Notes: generated by a model not told the origin, from the sequence alone. A stretch of 64,000 bases of DNA from Enterococcus ureasiticus (GCF_001730285.1 NZ_MIJZ01000001.1:310001-374000), one strand, 5' to 3'. Positions 34,769 to 44,407 are shown, numbered from the stretch's first letter. Numbers and translations: made by a program.

Positions 34769-35488
34769 ATGACAACGATTATCGGCATAGCTGGAAATCA
34801 AATTATTCAATCCGTTGATGTTTTCAACGGCAACCATGTTAGTTATACACCACAAGGGTTCGTAACTGCGATTCAAAAAGCAGGTGGATTACCGATTGTT
34901 TTACCAATTGGTGAAGAAACATTTGCTGCGGATTATATTTCTCAAATCGACAAACTATTATTAGCTGGAGGCCAAGATATTTCCCCAGATTTTTTTGGAG
35001 AAGAACCTCATCCAAAACTTGAAGAAACAAATCGCAACCGTGACATTTTTGAACTGGCTTTAATCCAAGAAGCAATTAAACAAAATAAACCCATTTTTGC
35101 GGTTTGCCGTGGAATGCAATTGATAAACGTTGCTTTAGGAGGAACTTTATATCAAGATCTTTCTCTATACCCTGAGTGGAAAGTCAAACATGGACAACAA
35201 CCTACTCAACCACAATTTGCAACACATGACATTCAAATAGAAACAGACAGTGCTTTGTATCACTTACTTGGAGAAAAATATCGTGTTAATTCTTATCACC
35301 ATCAAGCAATCCATAAATTAGCGCCTTTATTAAAAGTAACTGCACGATCTTCTGATGGTATTGCAGAAGCTATTGAGTCAATTGACACAAAACAAAGATT
35401 GTTAGGTGTTCAATGGCATCCAGAACTTCGTTTTGACGTGGATACAAAAGAATTTCAGTTATTCGATTATTTTGTGAATCAACTATAA
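34769..35488 (+). CDS. Class-I glutamine amidotransferase-like hydrolase (peptidase C26)
   Basis: 239 residues. The nucleophile Cys sits in FAVCRGMQLINVALGGTLYQ, with His-Glu in LGVQWHPELRF and the family block YRVNSYHHQAIH. Closest to gamma-glutamyl-gamma-aminobutyrate hydrolase (PuuD), but enterococci lack a clear putrescine pathway next to it, so the physiological substrate is open. Monocistronic with a terminator shared with the convergent aldo/keto reductase gene. Confidence 0.88.
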   Translation: MTTIIGIAGNQIIQSVDVFNGNHVSYTPQGFVTAIQKAGGLPIVLPIGEETFAADYISQIDKLLLAGGQDISPDFFGEEPHPKLEETNRNRDIFELALIQEAIKQNKPIFAVCRGMQLINVALGGTLYQDLSLYPEWKVKHGQQPTQPQFATHDIQIETDSALYHLLGEKYRVNSYHHQAIHKLAPLLKVTARSSDGIAEAIESIDTKQRLLGVQWHPELRFDVDTKEFQLFDYFVNQL

Positions 35489-35489
35489 A

Positions 35490-35532
35490 AATAAGGCAGG
35501 AGATTGTTTTAACACAATCCCTTGCCTTATTC
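35490..35532. terminator. Bidirectional terminator between C26 hydrolase and aldo/keto reductase
   Basis: AAATAAGGCAGGAGATTGT pairs with ACACAATCCCTTGCCTTATT around TTTTA, with one bulge. Confidence 0.8.
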
Positions 35533-35550
35533 TTTATGATTTATTTTACT

Positions 35551-36375
35551 TTAAAAATCAAAATTATCTGGATCTGGACCTAAACGTTCATTAGTGTTTA
35601 GTTCGTCGATCCTTTTGATATCTTCATCTGTCAATTCAAAATCAAATACATCAAAGTTTTGCTCGATACGATCTTGATGAACTGATTTTGGAATAACTAT
35701 GATATCACTTTGTAAATGCCAGCGAATAATCACTTGTGCTGCTGTTTTATCATATTTCTTGCCGATTTCAACTAAAATAGGATTTTCTAGGATCTTACCT
35801 TGTCCTAATGGAGACCATGCTTCAACAGCGATTTTGTTATCCGCTAAAAATTTACGTAATGGTTCTTGTGTCAACGTTGGATGGATTTCTATTTGATCAA
35901 CCATTGGCACGACCTTTGCCTCTTTTAGTAAATCTTCAATATGGTGTTCATGGAAATTAGAAACTCCTATTGCTTTAACGCGTCCACTTTGATAGATTTC
36001 TTCCATTGCTCGCCAAGAATCCTTATATTTACCTTCAACTGGCCAATGAATTAAATATAAATCAATATAGTCTAGACCAAGCTTGTTCAAACTCTCATCA
36101 AATGCTTTTAGAGTTGAATCATACCCTTGATCAGCGTTCCATAATTTAGTCGTAACAAAAATTTCTTCCCGAGGAACCCCTGACGCACGAATTCCTTCCC
36201 CCACACTAACTTCATTTTTATAAGCTGCCGCAGTATCAATCAAGCGATACCCAGCTTCTAGCGCCCACTTCACCGAATCAACAGCCTCTGCTCCATCTTT
36301 CACTTGCCATACACCTAAACCTAGACGAGGGATGATCAAACCATTCGCTAACTCTTTTGTTTTTTTTAAAGACAT
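35551..36375 (-). CDS. Aldo/keto reductase (AKR5-like)
   Basis: 274 residues, TIM barrel. Catalytic tetrad: Asp and Tyr in [12 protein letters not shown], Lys in VTTKLWN and His in LYLIHWP. NADPH-binding motifs are [11 protein letters not shown] and [13 protein letters not shown]. It belongs to the group of Gram-positive reductases acting on methylglyoxal and other aldehydes, which fits the nearby glyoxalase. The start has GAAAGGAATG upstream. Monocistronic. Confidence 0.93.
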   Translation of the reverse strand: MSLKKTKELANGLIIPRLGLGVWQVKDGAEAVDSVKWALEAGYRLIDTAAAYKNEVSVGEGIRASGVPREEIFVTTKLWNADQGYDSTLKAFDESLNKLGLDYIDLYLIHWPVEGKYKDSWRAMEEIYQSGRVKAIGVSNFHEHHIEDLLKEAKVVPMVDQIEIHPTLTQEPLRKFLADNKIAVEAWSPLGQGKILENPILVEIGKKYDKTAAQVIIRWHLQSDIIVIPKSVHQDRIEQNFDVFDFELTDEDIKRIDELNTNERLGPDPDNFDF

Positions 36376-36547
36376 ATTTTTTTCATTCCTTTCTTTGAAA
36401 AAATCAATACATCCTCAGTATACTCCTTAAAATGCCAGATGGAAAATAACTGGATTATGTTTCTTTTTACTTCTAGTCTAGAAATCTCCCACTTGGTAGC
36501 TTATGATAAAGAATGATTCTATTTGGCGTAAAGAAAGGCTGACTGTA

Positions 36548-37483
36548 ATGAAAATTGATTTTAAAGACTATATCGACAACTATCTTGAAGAACGAAAAAC
36601 CTTCAGTAATATTTCAAAAAAAACTTTAAAAGCATACTATTCTGACTTAATAAATTTAAATCAGTTCTGTTCTGAAAATAATTATCCATATCCTGTTGGC
36701 ATTACTAAATATATTAGCGAATTCCAGCAAACGTTAAAAGCAACGACATTAAAACGTAAAATCGTAGTTTTCAAAATGTTTTATCGCTATCTGACTAATG
36801 AAAATTTAATGGATCTATCCTTGATGCAAAAACCAAATTTCAATTATTATTACATTACTCCAAGAAAATTGCCTAAAATAGTAACACCTGAAGAAATAAA
36901 TAGGATATTAAAACAAATGTATCTACTACAATCCACTAGCTTGTCTCCTTCAAAAAGACTAAATCTTATTCGGGATATTGCTTTAATTGAGCTATTAATC
37001 GCAACAGGTATTCGAATTGGCGAAGCACATGCTTTAAACATCATCGATTATCAACCTAAAAGTCGTTTGTTATTGATCAAAGGAAAAAACCATAAAGAAC
37101 GACTTATTTACATCTCCCCTGTTGAAACCAATACTGCTTTAACAGAGTACCTTTCTGTAAGAGAAAATTATCAACCTAAATCTAAGGCTATATTTCTAAA
37201 TAAATACGGCAAACGCCTTTCAATTTATGGGATTGAAAATATCTATTACAAGTATCGAGATTTAGCTAATATTGCCCCTGCCTCTACTCCACAGCATTTG
37301 CGGCATACATTTGCTACTGAACTTTTGTCAAATGGTGCGGATATTCGAGAGGTTCAGGAGCTACTCGGACATTCGAGTATTGTGACGACGCAGATTTACA
37401 CTGCGGTTAGTACTAATCAAAAGATTAAAGTGTTGGATACTTATAATTTAAGGAATAAATTACATCCAAAAACCTCCGAATAA
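36548..37483 (+). CDS. Tyrosine recombinase/integrase, XerC/D-like
   Basis: 311 residues. An N-terminal SAM-like core-binding domain (about 5-95) is followed by the catalytic domain with Arg in TGIRIGEAHAL, Lys in GKNHKER, the HLRHTFATELLSNGADIREV box, LGHSS and the nucleophile Tyr in TTQIYT. All catalytic residues are present, so it is probably active. The region is strongly AT-rich. There are no excisionase, relaxase or phage genes nearby, and the next gene is an atypical glucosaminidase. It may be a remnant or cargo-poor integrative element. The start at 36548 follows AAAGG; the frame extends to 36503. Confidence 0.9.
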   Translation: MKIDFKDYIDNYLEERKTFSNISKKTLKAYYSDLINLNQFCSENNYPYPVGITKYISEFQQTLKATTLKRKIVVFKMFYRYLTNENLMDLSLMQKPNFNYYYITPRKLPKIVTPEEINRILKQMYLLQSTSLSPSKRLNLIRDIALIELLIATGIRIGEAHALNIIDYQPKSRLLLIKGKNHKERLIYISPVETNTALTEYLSVRENYQPKSKAIFLNKYGKRLSIYGIENIYYKYRDLANIAPASTPQHLRHTFATELLSNGADIREVQELLGHSSIVTTQIYTAVSTNQKIKVLDTYNLRNKLHPKTSE

Positions 37484-37563
37484 CTATAAATTATTTATAT
37501 ATTATTATATCATAATAGTCATCAATACTTCTCTTTAATTAATAAATAGTTTTAATTAAAAAA

Positions 37564-38586
37564 TCAAACTTCAATCTCAAAATAACTTTTTATCAACTTC
37601 GAAACCTCTAGAAAATAATAGCTCAATCCATCAACAGCTAACATAATTCGTGACCTTTGCTTCTGTATTTGTTTTTTCTTCATATTTCTATATATTAAGG
37701 TTTGCCATTTATTGATTTTTGTAACTTTCTCAGTTTGTTTCTTTGTCTTTCTTTCATTCAATTCGTTCTTTTTTTCCTTTCTATACTCATCATAACGAGT
37801 CAACTCATAAACACTAATCAACTGATTCAACTTCTCAGCATATCGACTATCCGTTGCGTACCTTCCAGTTAAAAAAGTTGTTACTTCCCGATAATTTCTT
37901 GCCTCACTTTTCCAAGTACCTTTGTAAAATTCAGGATTTTCTACTAATCCATTTTTTAGCAAACTAGCATAGTCTTCTAAAGCTTCCTTATAAGAAGGGT
38001 ATTTCCGGAATCTTGAATCGATCGTAAATAAATTTCCGATCCCATCATCTTCTTGTGTTTTCATGACGACTGTCACTCCTTTATAATCTCCTTTGATTCC
38101 AAATAAATTATAATTTGGTGCAATTGATAAACTGCTACTACCCGAAGCAGATTCTAAAATTGCTTGTGCAATCATCACTGAAGCATATAAATCATATTCA
38201 AATGCAATTTTTTCGGCTAACTCTCTAATTACTTCAATAAATTCTTCTGTTATTTGATTTTTTCTAATTACAATTTCTGGCAAATCTGGAGTAGTCTTCT
38301 TCGGTTCTTCTTCTAAATTTTCGGATACATCGTTTACAGAATCGGAAGCCGTCTGAAAGTCTTCTTGAATTCTCGATGCATCTTGCTTCTGTTCAATTGC
38401 TGAGTCATGTGTCTCTAATCTATCCTCGTTATTAGCAGTATTAGCATCGTTTGATACATTGGTTTGTTCAAAATCTACCCTTTGTAGTTCCAGCTCTACA
38501 AGTGGTTCCGTCATTGCAAATACTGGCGAAAAAAATATGCTAAATATCAATCCGATTACTACAGTAAGCGACTTCTTTACTATCAT
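37564..38586 (-). CDS. Secreted GH73 glucosaminidase without LysM repeats, basic C-terminal tail
   Basis: 340 residues with a clear signal peptide (cleavage after VFA, about residue 24) and an acidic Asn/Glu/Asp-rich spacer (25-100). The catalytic GH73 domain spans about 110-262: catalytic Glu145 in AQAILESASGSSSL, NYNLFGIKG, FRKYPSYKEALEDYASLL and FLTGRYATDSRYAEKLN. It cleaves N-acetylglucosamine bonds in peptidoglycan. Enterococcal AtlA-type enzymes carry LysM repeats after this domain; here there is instead a Lys/Arg-rich tail of about 75 residues ending VSKLIKSYFEIEV. The tail may bind the anionic wall or be a degenerate end. Convergent with the recombinase. Confidence 0.85.
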   Translation of the reverse strand: MIVKKSLTVVIGLIFSIFFSPVFAMTEPLVELELQRVDFEQTNVSNDANTANNEDRLETHDSAIEQKQDASRIQEDFQTASDSVNDVSENLEEEPKKTTPDLPEIVIRKNQITEEFIEVIRELAEKIAFEYDLYASVMIAQAILESASGSSSLSIAPNYNLFGIKGDYKGVTVVMKTQEDDGIGNLFTIDSRFRKYPSYKEALEDYASLLKNGLVENPEFYKGTWKSEARNYREVTTFLTGRYATDSRYAEKLNQLISVYELTRYDEYRKEKKNELNERKTKKQTEKVTKINKWQTLIYRNMKKKQIQKQRSRIMLAVDGLSYYFLEVSKLIKSYFEIEV

Positions 38587-38742
38587 ATGAAACCCCTCTC
38601 TCTCTTAATTCTTCTTCCTAAAATAGTAATACGCATTTATTTTAGTTTTTTATTAAAAAAGAACGAAATCGCTGTTTTTCCCCAAGATTAAAAGCAAAAA
38701 AAGAAAACAACGAAAGTTTTTCGTCATTTCCTTTTCCGAATT

Positions 38743-39759
38743 CTATACTTTTATATTTCTAATCCAGCCATCTGGTGCGGGCAAATCACCAAATTGAATC
38801 CCTGTCAATTCATCATAAAGTTTTTGCGTCACCGGTCCAACTTCTGTTTCACTATAAAACACATGGAAATCATCATAAGTCTGAATACCCCCAATTGGAG
38901 AAATCACAGCCGCTGTTCCACAAGCCCCAACCTCTTTAAACTGATCCAGCGAATCAATATAAACATCTTCTTCTACCACTTCCATACCAAGGTTATGCTC
39001 AGCCAGATAAAGCAATGAATATTTTGTGATACTTGGCAAAATTGATGGTGATAATGGCGTGATAAAACGATCATCTTTCGTAATCCCAAAGAAATTAGCA
39101 GAACCAACCTCTTCAATTTTTGTATGTGTTTTTGGATCGAGATAAATACAATCTGAAAACCTTTTTTCTTTCGCTTCTTCTCCAGGTAAAAAACTAGCCG
39201 CATAGTTTCCGCCAACTTTAATAGCACCAGTTCCTTGAGGTGCAGCGCGATCATAATCAGAAAATATAAAGTTTGTCGGCGTCAGCCCGCCTTTAAAATA
39301 GGCACCTACTGGCATACAAAAAATCGTAAATAAATATTCAGGAGCTGGTTTTACACCAATTCCTTCACCAACTCCAATCAAAAGCGGGCGAAGATATAAT
39401 GTAGCACCACTACCATAAGGTGGCACAAAGGCTTCATTGGCCTTTACAACTTCCTCTACTGCACGAATAAATTTATCTTCTGGAACTTCTGCCATCAACA
39501 AACGTCTGGCGCTTCGATTCATACGCTTGGAATTTTCGTCCACTCGAAATAAATTAATTGAGTCATCTTTACAGCGGTAGGCCTTCAACCCTTCGAAACA
39601 TTGCTGACCATAATGCAGCGCTGCTGATCCTTCGTGGATATGCAGCTTATTATCCTCTGTTAATTTGCCATCATCCCATTGACCATCTCTCCAAGTAGAA
39701 ATGTACCGAAATGGTGTCTTTATATAATCGAAGCCTAAGTTATCCCAATCTAATGTCAT
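38743..39759 (-). CDS. ilvE: Branched-chain amino acid aminotransferase
   Basis: 338 residues, class IV PLP enzyme. Features are ALHYGQQCFEGLKAYR, FRVDENSKRMNRSARRL, the PLP Lys in GTGAIKVGGNYAAS, and CGTAAVISPIGGI. It interconverts Leu, Ile and Val with their 2-oxoacids. ATG 39759 (MTLDWDNLGFDY) has AAGGAG 8 bases upstream; the frame continues to 39873 through the promoter. A CodY-like box overlaps the -10 element. Monocistronic. Confidence 0.94.
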   Translation of the reverse strand: MTLDWDNLGFDYIKTPFRYISTWRDGQWDDGKLTEDNKLHIHEGSAALHYGQQCFEGLKAYRCKDDSINLFRVDENSKRMNRSARRLLMAEVPEDKFIRAVEEVVKANEAFVPPYGSGATLYLRPLLIGVGEGIGVKPAPEYLFTIFCMPVGAYFKGGLTPTNFIFSDYDRAAPQGTGAIKVGGNYAASFLPGEEAKEKRFSDCIYLDPKTHTKIEEVGSANFFGITKDDRFITPLSPSILPSITKYSLLYLAEHNLGMEVVEEDVYIDSLDQFKEVGACGTAAVISPIGGIQTYDDFHVFYSETEVGPVTQKLYDELTGIQFGDLPAPDGWIRNIKV

Positions 39760-39771
39760 ACGCTCACTCCT

Positions 39772-39786
39772 TATTTTCAGAATATT
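39772..39786 (-). promoter_or_regulatory. CodY-like box at the ilvE promoter
   Basis: AATATTCTGAAAATA matches the CodY consensus AATTTTCWGAAAATT at 13 of 15 positions and overlaps the -10 hexamer. Confidence 0.55.
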
Positions 39787-39813
39787 GTAACATATTTCCA
39801 ATGAATTTGTTAA
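39784..39813 (-). promoter_or_regulatory. Promoter of ilvE
   Basis: Minus-strand TTAACA (39808-39813), 18-base spacer, TACAAT (39784-39789), 25 bases before the start codon. Confidence 0.6.
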
Positions 39814-39947
39814 GCTTTTTACATAAATAATAACATCTTTTTTCAAATTCAAGTATAATAATAAAGTAATCATAGATAAAAAAGAAAGTTGGGCTATCCT
39901 TGTTTATTCTTGGACAAAAAATATCAAGCAAAACAGTTGAAAGTACA

Positions 39948-40832
39948 ATGGATTCTACACTCGATATAAAAGCTGTTACTGAAAATAAAGTGAACGCTCT
40001 TCAGCGTTTTTGGAATGGAATCAATTGGGATGACATCATCGCTACTTTGATTGAAAAAACGATTTATCTCATATTTCTGATTCTTTTCTTCGTTTTTTTA
40101 AATCGGATCGGTAAAAAACTCATTGATAAAACTTATGGTAATTACAGTAAAAAGCAAGCGTTCAGTGAAAGTCGTTTGAAAACACTTCATACCCTAATCA
40201 ACAACGCCTTTCAATATACACTATTTTTCTTTTTCATATACTCCTTACTAACAGTTGTCGGCGTCCCTGTTGGCTCTCTCCTTGCTGGAGCAGGTATTGC
40301 GGGTGTCGCGATTGGGTTAGGCGCTCAGGGTTTCATGAACGATATCATCACTGGATTTTTTATCATCTTAGAACAACAAATGGATGTTGGTGACTATATT
40401 CGATTGACTGCTCTTAATATTGAAGGAACCGTTACAGCAGTTGGTCTTAGAACGACACAAATGAAAGCCTTAGATGGAACTGTTCATTTTATTCCGAATA
40501 GAAATATAACTACGATAAGTAATCTTTCACGCTCTAATATGCAAGTTTCGATTGATGTTCGCATCATGCCAGATGAAGGATACGATAAAATCACTGCTAT
40601 CATCGAGAAAGTCAATCTTGAATTGAAAGAAAAGTATTCAGAAAGCATCCAAACAGGACCTACGATTTTCGGGATGGTCGATCTTGGAAATGGAAATTTT
40701 GCAGTTCGTACAACGATGTATGTACTAAACGGAAAACAAGCACCGATTAGAGAAGAATTTTTGGCTCAATATGTGAAAAAATTATCTGAAGCTCACTTTA
40801 CTATTCCGAATACGCCAATTACAATAAAATAA
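39948..40832 (+). CDS. mscS: Small-conductance mechanosensitive channel, MscS family
   Basis: 294 residues from ATG 39948. Three membrane helices: about 30-55 (TLIEKTIYLIFLILFFVFL), about 85-110, and the pore helix GSLLAGAGIAGVAIGLGAQG, rich in Gly/Ala as in MscS TM3. The cytoplasmic beta domain follows (MDVGDYIRL, GTVHFIPNRNITTISNLSRS) and the alpha/beta end. It opens under membrane tension in hypo-osmotic shock. A TTG at 39900 in the same frame could add 16 residues; neither start has a strong ribosome binding site. Monocistronic. Confidence 0.9.
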   Translation: MDSTLDIKAVTENKVNALQRFWNGINWDDIIATLIEKTIYLIFLILFFVFLNRIGKKLIDKTYGNYSKKQAFSESRLKTLHTLINNAFQYTLFFFFIYSLLTVVGVPVGSLLAGAGIAGVAIGLGAQGFMNDIITGFFIILEQQMDVGDYIRLTALNIEGTVTAVGLRTTQMKALDGTVHFIPNRNITTISNLSRSNMQVSIDVRIMPDEGYDKITAIIEKVNLELKEKYSESIQTGPTIFGMVDLGNGNFAVRTTMYVLNGKQAPIREEFLAQYVKKLSEAHFTIPNTPITIK

Positions 40833-40869
40833 AAAAACGATGCTAACAAAAAAAGTTAGCGTCGTTTTT
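40833..40869. terminator. Bidirectional terminator between mscS and dapL
   Basis: Arms 40833-40847 and 40855-40869 pair over 15 bases with one wobble around an A-rich loop. Confidence 0.85.
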
Positions 40870-41997
40870 CTATTTATCTAATGACTTCAAAAAGTTACTA
40901 ACATGTTCTACAGCAAAAGGAATCGCTTCTTCTCTAGGTTCAAATTTAGCAGAATGCAGACCGTACGCACTATCAACACCTAGCCAAAACATCGTTCCTG
41001 GTACTTTAGATAACAAATAGCCAAAGTCCTCACCTGTCATAGCCACTTCTGCCTCTTCAAATAAAACACCTGATTCATGTTCCATAAATGTCATAAATTT
41101 TTCTGTCTTTTCCTTATTATTAATGACTGGAACATACCCTTTTTGATCTAAGAATACCTCTACCTTACAATTGAATGACTTCGCAATCCCTTCACCAATT
41201 TCCCTGATTCTGATTTGTGTCAATTCATTCATTTCTTCTGTCAAGGTTCGAATCGTACCTGAAATCGTTGCTTCGCCTGCAATCACATTCGTCGCAGTCC
41301 CCGCATTGAATGTACCGAAAGTGACTACTGCACCTTCAACGGGGTTCACATTTCGACTTACGATTGTTTGTGCTTGCTGTACAAGACTCATCCCAGCTAC
41401 GATCATATCATTTGAAGCATGAGGAAATGCTGCATGTCCTCCTTTACCAGTTAGAGTGATTTGAACTTCACATGTTGCGGCGAAAAGTGTACCGACTTTT
41501 GTTGTGATTTTGCCAACAGGTAGCTCAGGATTTACATGAAGCCCATAAAATTCATCTGGAAGCCATGAACCAAAAGCCCCCGCTTCATACATCAACATAC
41601 CGCCAGATTCATTTTCTTCTGCTGGCTGAAAAAGAAACAAATAATTGTTTATCGGCTGTTCTAAAGTCATTTGCTCTAACAATCCTAAGCCAATCGTCAT
41701 ATGAAAATCATGACCACAAGCATGCATATAACCATTATGTGTAGAATGAAAATCAGAAATAACTTCTTCTTTTATCGGCAGACCATCAATATCAGCACGC
41801 CAACCAATCGTTTTTTGAGGAGCTTTTCCATGAACAAAAACTAAAATTCCAGTCCGCCAAGTTGTGTATTCTATAAATTCTTTATCAATCGATTTAATAA
41901 TCTCAAGTAAATATTCCTGGGTTTTCTCTTCTTCTAATCCAATTTCTGGTATTTGGTGCAGCTGTCTACGAATCTCAATTAACTGTTCTTGAATCAC
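40870..41997 (-). CDS. dapL: N-acetyldiaminopimelate deacetylase (M20 amidohydrolase)
   Basis: 375 residues, M20D metallopeptidase. Metal ligands are in [47 protein letters not shown] and a late GLHSAKF. This is the N-acetyl-LL-diaminopimelate deacetylase group (B. subtilis YkuR) of the acetylated lysine/diaminopimelate pathway. The assignment is strengthened by dapH (N-acetyltransferase of the same pathway) 4.4 kb away on the same strand. In many Firmicutes the two are adjacent; here an export module lies between. A candidate promoter lies at 42033-42061 (TTGACA, 17 bases, AACAAT). Confidence 0.87.
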   Translation of the reverse strand: MIQEQLIEIRRQLHQIPEIGLEEEKTQEYLLEIIKSIDKEFIEYTTWRTGILVFVHGKAPQKTIGWRADIDGLPIKEEVISDFHSTHNGYMHACGHDFHMTIGLGLLEQMTLEQPINNYLFLFQPAEENESGGMLMYEAGAFGSWLPDEFYGLHVNPELPVGKITTKVGTLFAATCEVQITLTGKGGHAAFPHASNDMIVAGMSLVQQAQTIVSRNVNPVEGAVVTFGTFNAGTATNVIAGEATISGTIRTLTEEMNELTQIRIREIGEGIAKSFNCKVEVFLDQKGYVPVINNKEKTEKFMTFMEHESGVLFEEAEVAMTGEDFGYLLSKVPGTMFWLGVDSAYGLHSAKFEPREEAIPFAVEHVSNFLKSLDK

Positions 41998-42116
41998 TGT
42001 TCATCTGCCTCTTTTCTATTTCTCTATATCTTATTGTTGAATAAAAAGAGTCTTCTGTCAATCCTTCGTTTAGAGAAATTTTGCAATATTTAAACAGTTC
42101 GAGTATCGGATCGCTT

Positions 42117-42556
42117 TTATAGATGCTTTAAATAGTTTTCAGCAAATGTACTGATTTTATCCAAATCGATTCCTTTTAGCTTTTTTTCCTCACTTATCGG
42201 AACCCAAGAAGGTTTGTAGCCTCCAAAGGAAACAATTTCAAGCGCGTGCTCTCTGATTGCTTCTGGAATACTGGCGATAATCACCTCTTGCGTGGTTTTT
42301 GGTTTAGAATTACATAAGAAACACGCTATGGTTTTAGATAGTAGATCCGATTGATTTTTTTCAAAAAATCCCTGATTGGTTTATACATCTTATCATTTCG
42401 AACACCGGCACCTACAATAATATGCGTAAATTCATTTAGAGCTGGTTTTTCCTGATCAATATCAATAATGGTAGAATTACTTAATTTTTCTCCTAAAATT
42501 TCTGCGCATTCCTTTGATGCCCCAGATTTCGTTCCATACACGATCAATGTTTTCAT
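42117..42556 (-). pseudogene. Flavodoxin-domain protein gene with a homopolymer frameshift
   Basis: The first frame gives MKTLIVYGTKSGASKECAEI, a flavodoxin-like FMN-loop start, and goes to KPIRDFLKKI before a stop at 42326. Reading one frame over after the run of seven A (plus-strand T at 42355-42361) continues smoothly as SDLLSKTIACFLCNSKPKTT, VIIASIPEAIREHALEIV and GGYKPSWVPISEEKK to a stop at 42117. A run of eight A would restore one protein of about 147 residues resembling the menaquinone-dependent protoporphyrinogen oxidase (HemG)-like flavodoxin group. The break could be a pseudogene, phase variation or a sequencing error. Confidence 0.8.
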
Positions 42557-42644
42557 TCTTTTCAGCCTCAATTCTTTCTTTGCTTTACAGATAACATTAA
42601 GCTTGCTATGATATATTTATTCAATTATATTTTGACGAAAAAGA

Positions 42645-42661
42645 ATCTCGTAAAACGAGAT
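42645..42661. promoter_or_regulatory. Palindromic operator candidate upstream of marR
   Basis: ATCTCGTAAAACGAGAT: perfect 7-base arms with a 3-base centre, 29 bases before the regulator start. MarR proteins commonly bind such a site in their own promoter. Confidence 0.6.
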
Positions 42662-42689
42662 ATATTAAGCATAAAGTGAGGGAGAGCAT

Positions 42690-43154
42690 TTGTCAAATAA
42701 TCTAGGTTCAACAACAAACGTACCTATAGATCAACTTACCACCTTATTAAGAGGATTTGGCTCACGTTCTATCTTGCATCAACAAGCAATCGTTCAATCG
42801 CTTGGGATCCCAGCAAATGATTATATTTCAATTGACTTGTTGAACGAATTAGGACCACTTACAGCTGGAGAATTAGCAAATAAAACAGGATTGTCTACGG
42901 GAACAATCACCGCATTGATCGACCGCTTGGAAAAAATTGGCTATGCCCGTCGTGAAAAAGATCCTAATGATCGTAGGAGAGTAATCATTGTCCCTACCTA
43001 CGATGATAGAGAGGAAATAAAACAAGCTTATCAGCCGCTTGACAAAGCTATGAAAGAATTAGCACAAGAATACTCAGAAAAAGAATTAGAATTGATCAAT
43101 CAATTTTTAGCAAAAGCTGTTTCTGTATTGGATGATCAATTACAAACTAAATAG
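42690..43154 (+). CDS. MarR family transcriptional regulator
   Basis: 154 residues. Winged helix at about 45-110: ISIDLLNELGPLTAGELANK, GLSTGTITALIDRLEKIGYA and the wing RREKDPNDRRRVIIVP, with dimerisation helices at both ends. It starts with TTG at 42690, with GGGAGAG 5-11 bases upstream; no ATG is available near the domain start. A perfect palindrome lies upstream. It is divergent from the flavodoxin gene and convergent with the export operon, so either could be its target. Confidence 0.9.
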   Translation: MSNNLGSTTNVPIDQLTTLLRGFGSRSILHQQAIVQSLGIPANDYISIDLLNELGPLTAGELANKTGLSTGTITALIDRLEKIGYARREKDPNDRRRVIIVPTYDDREEIKQAYQPLDKAMKELAQEYSEKELELINQFLAKAVSVLDDQLQTK

Positions 43155-43161
43155 TTTTAAA

Positions 43162-43197
43162 AAAAAACCAACTAATTTTATCATTAGTCGGTTTTTT
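43162..43197. terminator. Bidirectional terminator between marR and ABC permease
   Basis: AAAAAACCAACTAAT pairs with ATTAGTCGGTTTTTT with one mismatch, flanked by A and T tracts. Confidence 0.82.
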
Positions 43198-43201
43198 CGT
43201 A

Positions 43202-44407
43202 TTATTTCATAATATCGATCAAGTCTTTTTTAGATGCTGTTGATGCTGGCATATAGCTAAATACAACGCCTATCAATACTGAAATCCCTACAGCTAAACT
43301 GATTGTAAATAAATCTGGTCGCACTGCAAAAGGTAAAAACATAGATGAAACTAATCCCAGTGTCATCCCTAAAAGATAACCAATCAAACCACCAAGCAAT
43401 GTCAGCGTCAGTCCTTCAGTTAAAAATTGCTTTCTGATGTCTTTTTCTGTAGCTCCTAAAGCACGGCGGATTCCTATTTCTTTTGTCCGTTCTGAAACAG
43501 AAATATACATCATATTCATGACACCCACTCCAGCAATAAATAATGAAATACCTGCTACAGCTGAAATAAATAAGGTCAGATTATCCAAAAGGCTACCCAT
43601 TTGATCGATATCTGATTTTGGATTGTATGTTTCATACTCACCAACATTTCTCAAACTACCATTAAAGTTGAGTTGTTTTAAGACCTCTTTGGTCACACTC
43701 TCTTTATTTTCTCCCGCATAAATTTCTAAATTCAAGATGGATTGATTGTCAATTTTTTTGAAATAATGATCATAACTTTTTATCGGAAAATAAGCAAGTG
43801 GAGCTTCATTTTCCATTGATAAGGTTCCGCTTCTACTTGCTATAACGCCCACTACTGTGAATAATTCGTTCTTCACTTCGAACCCTCTTCCAACTGCTTT
43901 TTCAGGATCACCATATAACTTTTGTGCTAAAACCTCATCTATTACAACTACTTTATTCAAAGTTTCGTTATCTTTAGGCACAATTTGTCTGCCTATTAAT
44001 AATTTTTCAGACGTTTGTTCAACACGTTCTACTTTTTTATTCAGTTTTTTACCACGAATGTAAAGCTCTACTTGACGTTCACTCAATTTTTGTTTTGGCT
44101 TATAAAAATCAACTTTTCTGATGCCTTTTATATTCTTAATCAAATCAAGGTCACTTTGTTTAAATATTTCACTTTCATTAATGCCATTAGCTAAATCATA
44201 ATAGTTGAACGTAATATTACTAACATTTTCATTCGTATTTGTCATCGACATTTTATCGATCATATCTCTTTTAAAGCCGTTACCGATAGAAACAATCGTA
44301 ATCACTGATGCAATCCCAATAATGATACCGAACATCGTCAAAAAGCTACGTTTTTTATTTTTTAGAATCGATTTTAAAGCTGTCTTCCAAATGACCAGAT
44401 TCTTCAT
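43202..44407 (-). CDS. ABC transporter permease, MacB/FtsX-like
   Basis: 401 residues. N-terminal helix preceded by KNKKRSFLTMFGIIIGIAS, a large extracytoplasmic MacB-type domain (about 45-270), then three helices with the FtsX block GVMNMMYISVSERTKEIGIR and ALGATEKDIRKQFL. It works with the ATPase (4-base overlap) and the adaptor upstream as a tripartite MacAB/YknXYZ-like exporter of peptides, drugs or lipid-like compounds. Substrate unknown. It ends at a terminator shared with marR. Confidence 0.9.
   Translation of the reverse strand: MKNLVIWKTALKSILKNKKRSFLTMFGIIIGIASVITIVSIGNGFKRDMIDKMSMTNTNENVSNITFNYYDLANGINESEIFKQSDLDLIKNIKGIRKVDFYKPKQKLSERQVELYIRGKKLNKKVERVEQTSEKLLIGRQIVPKDNETLNKVVVIDEVLAQKLYGDPEKAVGRGFEVKNELFTVVGVIASRSGTLSMENEAPLAYFPIKSYDHYFKKIDNQSILNLEIYAGENKESVTKEVLKQLNFNGSLRNVGEYETYNPKSDIDQMGSLLDNLTLFISAVAGISLFIAGVGVMNMMYISVSERTKEIGIRRALGATEKDIRKQFLTEGLTLTLLGGLIGYLLGMTLGLVSSMFLPFAVRPDLFTISLAVGISVLIGVVFSYMPASTASKKDLIDIMK

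Noticed and set aside
36548-37483. Prophage suspected from the integrase
   Set aside because: No phage structural, lysis or repressor genes on either side; neighbours are ordinary metabolic genes.
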